Below are positions 1 through 8,543 of a stretch of DNA of 22,855 nucleotides, one piece after another. The position numbers and the translations under genes are program-made. The notes below the pieces were generated by a model. The model did not search any database and had not been told where the DNA came from. It saw only the letters and a list, made by a program, of their open reading frames with translations. The DNA is from Brachionus koreanus. Lineage: Eukaryota; Rotifera; Eurotatoria; Ploima; Brachionidae. The stretch's first letter is position 1; every line of letters begins with the position of its first letter. The stretch lies in the NCBI GenBank assembly GCA_016987375.1, contig PJRA01000444.1:956611-979465 (forward strand). Reading direction: 5' to 3'.

Positions 1-826
1 TTATTTTTATTCATTTTTTGTTTTTCTTTTTTTTAATCTGAAGGAGCTATAGCTCGGTACAGAAATTACAAATAATTAATAAATAATAATAAATAGAATA
101 AATTCATCACATTATTCATTCTATATCAATAAACAACTTCAAAAATAATCTGGACAAATGGCTCAGCAAGGGTCGCAGTATTAACTACTACTACTACTAC
201 TATTACTAGTTTAATTTTTTTTATCTTGCTTTTAACGTAATTGCTCGATTTTTAAGACATGTCATTATTATGGCATAATGCACAATAATTACATGTTCTT
301 ATATAAAGAACACTGGTTAAATTTTTTCTTAAAGACTAGTTCTTAATTTTGGGCATATTTTAGTGCATTTTCGACTTTTAGTTTATGGCACAGATTAAAA
401 ATGTTCAACTAGTGTTCGATATAAAAATACATTTCTTAATTTTATTTATCACATGTCTTTAAAATCAAATAACTACGTTAATTCTTCAAAAATTCAAAGA
501 TTTTAATGTTAGTGAAGTTGAAGTAAAATGTCCAGTTGGCAAAAATTAAAAATCCTATAATTAGCTCTTTTTTATTATCTATCCAAACATTCAATAAATT
601 TTTTTTGAATTGATGTGTAATGTCTTGGCGACCATTTTGAACCAATTTGAAAGCTTTTAATCAAAAAAGGCAGTTGCTGTATTTATTCAATTATTTTACA
701 GACAAAAAAACAAACTTCTCCTAACCTTATATTCAAATCTTCTAGCATGGCAAACTTCTAGCATGGTGTAATAAAAAAAAAAGTATTTTTTAAATGAAAA
801 ATATTTGTGAATGAAAAAGGTCGGTC
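1..826. other. AT-rich flank of the ABCC fragment, no exon found
   Basis: The minus strand was read downstream of the last ABCC exon for the expected continuation, which should give Trp-Glu just after the splice and then the next TMD1 helices. Nothing similar is present. The stretch holds the 24-bp inverted-repeat copy at 168-191, a CTA tract, and two 12-bp direct copies of CTTCTAGCATGG at 739-750 and 755-766. TTTATT on the plus strand near 681 would be a minus-strand AATAAA signal if the transcript ends here. Confidence 0.5.
168..191. repeat. Left copy of a 24-bp inverted repeat
   Basis: The plus strand begins AAGGGTCGCAGTATTAACTA here, and the exact reverse complement occurs at 4761-4784. 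The inner end runs into a short CTA trinucleotide tract (about 184-205), so only the first ~17 bases are free of simple-sequence bias. GC-containing 17-mers are not expected twice in a window this AT-rich. The two copies bracket about 4.6 kb that includes the ABCC fragment. No target-site duplication is obvious outside the copies. Confidence 0.7.
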
Positions 827-888
827 TCAAGAAAAAAACGCAAAATTTTTGGACTCTCTCATATAAATAAAAAAATCTATTTTTTTAC

Positions 889-2841
889 CATAAAATTTGA
901 TTACTCTTATTCCAGACAAAATTTCATTCATCATTTTTATGCGATTATCTTGTATTTTGTATTTATCTCGGCGAATTTTTTTTGATTTTTTAGCAAAGAA
1001 AGCGTTCAATGGTAGAAAAAAAAGCATCGAGGCTAGACCAAAAAAAGTTGCATATCCCAAATATTTATAGAGCATCCAAGTGCTTATGAATATTTGCAAA
1101 GGGGTCGATATGAGACCGATGAGATGAAAAACACATGACTCGAATGTTTGGGTGTTGGTCGTAATTAGATTAGTCATTTCGCCGACAGTTGTTGACTTGC
1201 GTGCGGACGGCGACAAACGCAGGCTTTTCTTGTAAACAAGACTCATGAGTCCAATCTTCATTCGGTTGCCAAGCAAAAAAATTGAATGATAGTAGTGTTG
1301 CGCTATCAGAGTTTGTGATAGCGAGGACAGCGATAGCAAAAATATGTAAAAAATTCCCACTGTAATCTTCTGGTCTTTATCTCGGACAAAAGTGATCAGT
1401 TTGCTTACAAAAAAATTGATTTATTTTTTTGTTAGAATATGAATTTTATTTTATAAATACTCAAGCAATATTGGTTTGGCAAAATTTAAAATATCATGAC
1501 CGCACTTTATGGCAATGATACCAATAAATTTTAAAATATAAATCTTCAACATGCAAAGACCTAGAGATGGCTCATTCAAATTTTTTATTTCCACATCCAA
1601 TTCATCATGAGTTGTCTAAACATGTTAATTTTAAAATTTAAACCAAAAAAAAATTATTTTCTCCTAATTAAATTTACATTTGGATTTAACTTTTGATATG
1701 TTTCGTTTTGATCTTGGTTATCAATAATAGTAAAATTTTTGTTTTCTTCTATAGTTCGAATTTTTTTAATATATCTTAAAAGAAAAAAAAAAAAAATTTT
1801 TTTTTTAAACTAAATTAATTAAGCTTAGTTGTTACTCTTTGGCCAGAGGGTTCCAAATGTTTTCCAATTTGCTCGTTGCGGCTTCTGACAATTCTTTATC
1901 ATCTATTTCAAACAAGTCCTCTCTAGTAAAATCTCGCTTAAATCCAGTATTTATCAAGCTAGAAACAAAATTTAGCTCTTTTGAATTCGAATTTTAAAAA
2001 CACTTACGGATTTATCCACCAAAAAGTCAATTTTGAAAGCAAAGAAGAATTTTGCTCAGGAGTATTTTTCTAGAAAAAAATATAAAATATTTTTATTTCA
2101 ATTTTTATCTACATTTTTTTTAACACTCACTGATATGACTACTCTGTAAAGGACTTTTTCAGATAAAGTTGACACTATCAAATTGGCAAGGATGAGGCTA
2201 AAGTAGAAGTAAAAAAGATATACATCATGCTCATAGAGTTTGAGTCTGCCTCTATCTGAGTAAGAAACCAAGGCAAAATGAGACAATAATTTGGACCGAA
2301 GTGTTATGGCTGATGACAAAGTCAACAAAAGCCAGAATACAAACAAAATTGGTGAAATACGTCGGCCACTTTTTCTTTCTAAATGGCATATTGAAGCCAC
2401 AAGAATCTTTAAAAAAAATATTTAAATTTTAAAATAAGATTTGAAAAAAAAATTATTAGTTAAATTACAAAAGTAGATATTTTTATGATTGGAGTTAGAA
2501 AATAAACTGATGCAGACGATTCTCTCCAAGCATTGTAAATGTTTGTCGATTCAACAAGTACCAAACAAATGTACAGAATTAGTTTGAAGATGAAAAGAAA
2601 TGAGATTTTTATTTTGTTTGGACCTCTTTTGTTCAAAGTAAAGATCCAGAATGGAGCAGCTAGCCACAAAAACAGGCATGGTATCCAAGCCAGAAGAGTG
2701 TGTTGAAAACAAAATGTGAAATCTGGATTTTCATCGTAGACAGCACGTGGATTCTAAAAAAATGTCTAAATAAAGATGCTTAATTAAGTTTCAAGTTACC
2801 CAAAGTTCTGAGCCACAAATCGAAATAAGGTAGTTTTCCAT
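889..2841 (-). CDS. ABCC: ABCC/MRP1-type transporter, N-terminal portion only (8 exons)
   Basis: Family role: ATP-driven membrane export of organic anions and glutathione conjugates. Exons on the minus strand are 2800-2841, 2469-2753, 2131-2406, 2008-2069, 1836-1958, 1678-1774, 1461-1615 and 889-1403. All seven introns are GT-AG, 46-62 bp, with matching phases, and give 518 codons plus one base. Residues 1-201 match the five-helix TMD0 of long MRPs (ENPDFTFCFQ near the start, then LERKSGRR and LRSKLL). LTFWWINPLI follows in the L0 linker. Residues ~346-518 match the start of TMD1, including SARKSTTVGE at about 413-422 and QDNRIKMMNEIL before IRVIKFY. The donor after TTTTATG fits the family position Tyr-Ala-Trp-Glu. 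No Walker A, ABC signature or NBD lies in the window. Without that splice the frame stops at 827 (538 aa). It is either truncated or continues beyond an unusually long intron. The exact ABCC paralogue is uncertain. Confidence 0.88.
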
Positions 2842-4760
2842 ATTAATTCAGTTGATTTTTAGCATTATTCTAAATATATAAAAAAAAAACAGACTGATCA
2901 TGTTATTTGGCTTTTTATACTATTTTGCATAATATTGTAAATTATAAAATTTTACGTTAGCATGTTTACTGCTTCGCAATATTATATGTCTTAGAAACTG
3001 ATTTTTAAATAACAAATACTAAATAATTTGAAAAGTTTATTTGTCACATTTACGAATCAAATTTTAAAACTAGATTACATTTAATTTCTAATTAAAACAT
3101 TTTTTTGTTTATTCAAAACATAAATATTTCTAATTTGGAAAGAAAACTATCTTTTATCAAGTAATTTTGACATAAAATAGTCACTAATGATTTATTGTAT
3201 TTTATATAAGTTAAATTAGATAAGCAATTTAGTACGAAGTATCAGGTCAATTGCAAAATAATCGTTTAATTTTATTTTAATGTCAAAGACATTCTTTAAT
3301 AGATCTATTTTTAAAAAAAAATTAATCAATTTTAAAAAATGAAATCACCCGTGTTTAGAATCAATGCTTGTGTCTTGAATTGAATCAACAAATTACTAAA
3401 CAATCGAGCATTTCAAAAGAAAAAATGAAAAAAATATAGCTCATAAAATTGAAGCTATAATTTGGTGAATAGCGGGAACCTGATTGAACAAATGGCAAGA
3501 TCTAATAATGGAGAGAAATTTTTTGTTTTATCGTATTCACTCCTTATGGAGCATAGTAGCATTACTTTTGATTTGCACTCAAGTCCATCTTACATACTTT
3601 ATCCTTGCTTCTGCCCATGTTATTCCCATGATGAGCTCTTTCGTGATATATACCTGAAAGCATAGTTAAAAATTCTTCAACCCTTCATTTGGAATAATTA
3701 TCACTGAAAATTAATTTTAATTTTTTTAGAAGAAATTTATTATTTGAAAAAAAAAAAATTTGAAAATAAATTTTGAAATTAACTATTAAAAAAGTCAAGG
3801 AACTAAGTACTTTTTAAAAATTTAAAACAATTAATCAATCAAAAAACGCTTAAAAAATCCAATAGATAATTTAAGGCATAGCGTTTTTTGTTTTTTTGCA
3901 ATTTAAAAATGGTTTCAAGAAAATTTTCAAAAATATTAAATTTTAAAGCATTTATTTAAGTTAAATATTTGAAAAATAATTTGGGTGTGAAATCGTAAAG
4001 CATTTCTGGGATGCTTTAGTTCTCTTTTTAGTCCCGTTTCCCATGTTCTGTAAAAATACAAAAATAAATGTAAAATACAAGATTACTAATATATCAGATA
4101 AAAAGACCAACCAAGTTACTTAAAGATTTTCTTGAAACGCAGTCTTCTGTAGTTCTTATACTTATTATTTTTACTTTAATTATTAATTTACTATTATTTC
4201 AGAAATTATTAAAAGCAATTTTTTTTCACAGATTTAACTAATAATGATGTTGTCCTCAAAAGTATGCATTTATATTTTTGATATATAATTTTTTTTTTTA
4301 AATCAAATAAATGAACGTTTTTTTCTTAATTTTCCAGTTAATTAAATACTTAAGACTAGAGATTATATTATATCGCTTAGTAAATAATGAAAAATATTAT
4401 GTAGACACTTAAAAAAACATGTTATAAACGATTCTTTCTAATACTTTGCTGAAAATAGCTTTATGATTTTCTAATTGACTATAGATATTTTTTCTGCATT
4501 TTTTAACATTATAAAGCCCAAAAAAAATGAAGCTTAAATATTTTTAAAGAAATTAAATTTTCTTAAGATAGTTTATAAAACTAAACATCTTGTTAATTTA
4601 ATTCTTTTAATTATGGTGTTAATTTAAAATATTTAATATTTATTTTATTTTTATTTGACGAAATAAGACAAGAACTAAAAAAACGCACATTTAAAAAAAA
4701 ATAGCATAAATTTAATTATAATTAAACAAAAATTTGACCCTGTATGTAGCAATTTAAGTT
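2842..4760. other. Gene-poor AT-rich stretch upstream of the ABCC fragment
   Basis: No conserved protein is recognisable on either strand. The only open stretch of note is a plus-strand frame at 3462-3665 with a non-ATG start (first ATG at 3492), slightly less AT-rich than its surroundings. It shows no domain, and I do not call it a gene. The first few hundred bases should include the ABCC promoter, but no TATA or initiator can be singled out in this composition. Confidence 0.45.
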
Positions 4761-4784
4761 GTAGTAGTTAATACTGCGACCCTT
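4761..4784. repeat. Right copy of a 24-bp inverted repeat
   Basis: This is the exact reverse complement of 168-191. Beyond the identical core, weaker similarity may continue outward: both copies read TTGAAG and, about 50-55 bases further on, ATGTGATGA. The match may therefore be the best-conserved part of a longer dispersed repeat rather than a bare terminal repeat. Only two copies were noticed in this window. Confidence 0.7.
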
Positions 4785-7462
4785 TTGGTAAAGCTTTCTT
4801 GAAGCTATGGTAGTAAATTCGACTGTTTCCTGTGCATGTGATGAGGTTTATAAATGTCATAATTAAAAAATAAAAAAAAAAACAAAAAAAGATCTTCTAA
4901 TTAGGTGTCTCTGCCGAATGTGAGCCACTGAAAAATTTCATCTTTCAAATTCATTTGATTTATCAAATGTGTTTACTTGTGACGAGAAAGGTATTCGCTT
5001 TACTTGCAATATGGCTTTGCTAGGCTCTAGTTTTGACCATTGTTGTACTATTTTTAAAGTTAGTTCATAATCGATAAATTCCATAATCTGTTGTTAAAAT
5101 ATTTAAAATATTCATTTAGAAACCAAAGCTATAGTTTTCGGCCCGGTAAAAATCTTTAATTTAGAATTAAAATCTATAAAAAAAAACACTAATTTTTTTT
5201 TAATTAATAAAAAAATTTTTCTCTAAAAAAGGACAAATAAAATAGGCTAAAAATTGACTTGATACCATTAATTGACATTTTGCTATAGTTTTTGGGTAAT
5301 TAATTAAGAATGTTAAGAGCATAAATAGATTATTTGTCATGCATTCTTTCTAATATTTCCGATTTTTTGTTTTAATTTCTTCAGCAAAACAACAAAACAA
5401 TAAAACACAAAAAGATTTAAGATCTAACATTGCTTTGAAGTTTTCTGTTCAGTAAAGCATTCAGCAAAGTATTTAGAGAATCATTATTCATAAATTATTT
5501 TGAATAGATAAAGATTATAGTATAAGATAATGAATAAGAACGATTTTCATTTGAGATAACAAGACAATAAATAAATCAATAAACATATCACCTTAATAAG
5601 AAACTAGAAAAATTAAAATTTTGATTTTTCGATTAATATCAGGATATTTAAAATCGGTTAAGGAAAAGGAAATTTAAAATCAAAGCTTATTTTTGTCAAT
5701 TATTTTTTAATATAAAATAAGAATAGTACATTTAATTGACTAAAGAAAATAAATATAAATTGATCAATATTTTTAAAATTAGATTTTTTTAAGCTATCAC
5801 ACTGTAACACAACAAAAAAATTACCTAATTCTAAATTTTATTCGAAATATTAACATGTCAAAATAAATTTTTGATTTAATGATTTTATCTGTCTGGTGTA
5901 AAATTTTCATTGCACTCATAGATATTTTTTTAATATAATTTTTCACCATGATCGGTAAGGAAACAATTAGTCATAGTTTAATTATTAATTATTTAGAGTA
6001 GAAATAATGTTTCGATTTGATTTAAATCAAAGCATTTTAATTGATATTTTAAAAATTAAAGCAATATTAATTATAGACTGTTTGATTCATTAGTTGATTT
6101 TTTAGTATAAGTCAGTTCGCTATGCTCTGAGTGTATGAGATTCTAATGATCTATTAAAAAATATGTATTGTCAGTTAAATGACTAGAAAAAAATCAATTT
6201 ATTTTATTTTAATTTTTAGGGAAACTGTTGTGTAAAAACAATTATGAATAGTTAGTTTCAATGATAGAAAGTTTTTAAAATTAAAAATTTGATAATCTTA
6301 TTGATGGGCTTAAAAATACAAATCAACTAAAGAAACGAAATACGGCTTTCATACAAAAATGAAAAATAGTTTTATGATTTTTAAATTGTTTAATCTCGTA
6401 AATAAATCATTGAAAAAGTTATAGCAGATTATTTTATTCTGATGAGTAATGGTGGAGCCTCCTGTTCTATGTTTTGTTTAAACACAACTACTGTCTACAA
6501 TTAACAAATTTTAATTAATAATTTTGATCCAATATAAATATCTATTTCCTACTCTAATTGTTCATAAATTTAAAAATACATGCTTTTTTTTTATTAAGAT
6601 TGGAATCATGATAGCTGAAAAGAAGGTGCTGGCATTTGTAATTGCTCTGGAAAAACTTAATATTCCATAATTATTTTTTAAATAAAAAATCTTTTTGGAA
6701 GTCTAATACAGTATGTTGCAAAAGACTAGAAATTTTATTTTGTGAACATGATAGCTATTATTTCGCATAAAATAGGCGGGAAAAAGAAATAAGTATTTTT
6801 TTTTATTTGTTATCAATCCAAACACATAAATAAAAAAAAATAATTACACGAAAAAAAAATCATAGAAAAAATACAAAAAGAAAAATTGGATAAGTGTATA
6901 TTGGCTTTATCACTTAACATCCACATAATTCGATCTTACAAATCAAAAATAAAAAAAAAAGTACTCTTTTGTTATTTAGCAAAGGTTCAGTATTTCGGAT
7001 TATGCTATAAAAAAATCAATTAATAACTTAATCAAAAGTGTTTCTTCTATTCGAAAATATTTTAATCCAAAAAAATGTCTCGAATTAAACAATTTTATTC
7101 ATTTTTTTTTTCTTCTATTAGAATTAAGAAAATACATGTTTTAGATTGACAAGTGACTGGTTAATTTTCTTTTAAACAGGCCACATTTTTTTAAAGAAGC
7201 AACTCAAATAAAGGGTAATTTTTGACTCGAATACCTTTCTATTTGTTTTTACTTGTATCTGATGAAATACGGAAAATTCCAAACTAAACTTGCGTTTAAA
7301 AGGTAAAAACATTGGTCCCTTTCTGCAGAGGCTTTCGTTAGATTTTATCCCTCTGACTGGAATCAAATTTTCTGACTGAACTAACACACAAACCATCTGG
7401 CTATACAAACTTGTGAAATTTGATATATTTTTAATAATTTTTTGAACCTAAATTTAATAAAT
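4785..7462. other. Gene-poor AT-rich stretch with small less-AT-rich pockets
   Basis: Two pockets stand out by composition. One is 4900-5070, which has short overlapping open frames in two phases and a decent donor (AAAG then GTATTC near 4990). The other is 7172-7408, a minus-strand open frame of 78 codons without an upstream ATG. Neither shows a recognisable domain. The rest is poly-A/T-rich sequence with stops in all frames. Confidence 0.4.
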
Positions 7463-8032
7463 ATGATTGAGCCTGAAGTGGATCTTGTTGAGCCTCATAT
7501 TGATGTTGTGGAACCGCAAGCAAATTTAGAAAATGGTGCTAAAAGAAAAAGATCAATTTTTGTTGCAAAATTACAAAAAAGTTAATTTAGATTGAGTTTA
7601 GCTTTTAAATTTTTTAAATGTTAGAAAATAAATTTACAATTTGCAATAATTTATCTGGAAAGAATTAAAAGCTCATTATGTAAATTTTAAGTAAAAACTT
7701 TTGAATAAAAATTAAATAGAGAATAATAAGAATCAAATTATGAAATTGGTGCTATTTCAAGGAAAAAATGGAACGATGTCTCAAATTTTTTTTGCTAATT
7801 TACACTGTAATTACGCAAATCTTTATGGATTTGACTGTGGGTAAGGCGACTAAGAACGAAATTTTTGAATAATTTATTGAATCTATATTCTAGCAATTCA
7901 ACTTTCATATTTTTGTGTATGTCGGTAATTCTTGTTTTGAATGGGAAAAATTTGATTGAGCGTAGAATGCGATTATGCGAAAATTTAATTGACTTTTTAT
8001 GCTATATAACAATTTTTTTTATACTAAAATAA
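7463..8032 (+). CDS. Unrecognised small three-exon gene (tentative)
   Basis: I do not recognise this product. Exons 7463-7580, 7720-7840 and 7894-8032 join in frame to 125 aa. The second intron is 53 bp, with a strong donor (GG then GTAAGG) and acceptor (ATTCTAG), the same size as the ABCC introns nearby. The first intron (139 bp) has a weaker donor, GTTAAT. The product starts with an acidic repeat-like stretch (EPEVDLVEPHIDVVEPQ), then a basic KRKR, then a hydrophobic Cys/Asn-containing middle (NLHCNYANLYGFDCG) and an Arg-rich segment before a hydrophobic tail. AATAAA overlaps the stop codon at 8028-8033. It is convergent with Pax6. It could be a real lineage-specific gene, a decayed transposon piece or chance; exon 1 is the least certain part. 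Confidence 0.33.
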
Positions 8033-8543
8033 ATAAAATTTTGTCTATACTATAAAGAATTTTTTTTTTAATACTTAACTTTTTTTATTCGTCAAAAGTT
8101 TTTTTCTCATTTTCAAAAATATAAAACATTCTAGCTTTTATTTTGTAACAATTTTATTGAGAAAAAAAAAATTATTATTTTATAACAAAAAATATAATTT
8201 TAGAGAAGAAAAAAATCTTTAAAATTCATTTCCTATGAACCAATTATAAAAAATTTACAATTAAATGCATTCTTATTTCCACGAACCCAAACGAATATAA
8301 AAAGAAAAAAAGAAGAAAATTCAAATGAAGAAAAAAAATATTCTATTCAAATAAATATAAACATTCAAGGTTTAAAAAAAATTATTAACTCTTCAATAAT
8401 TCGAAACACTTTTTTTACTTAGAAATAAACCTTATATTCAGTATTAATTAAATAGGCATAATAATTTTTTTTAATATAAAGTAAACAAAAAAAAAATCAA
8501 AAAACACGGTCGAATAGTGAAAACAACATGAAAACAAAAAGAC
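8033..8543. other. Spacer and probable Pax6 3' UTR
   Basis: AT-rich sequence between the Pax6 stop codon and the tentative plus-strand gene. On the plus strand TTTATT near 8137 and 8153 would be AATAAA in the Pax6 transcript, giving a 3' UTR of roughly 400 bases. The composition makes such hexamers common, so the assignment is weak. Confidence 0.3.

Noticed and set aside
3462..3665. Plus-strand 67-codon frame
   Set aside because: Starts at a non-ATG codon, shows no recognisable domain, and has no neighbouring exon or close poly(A) signal.
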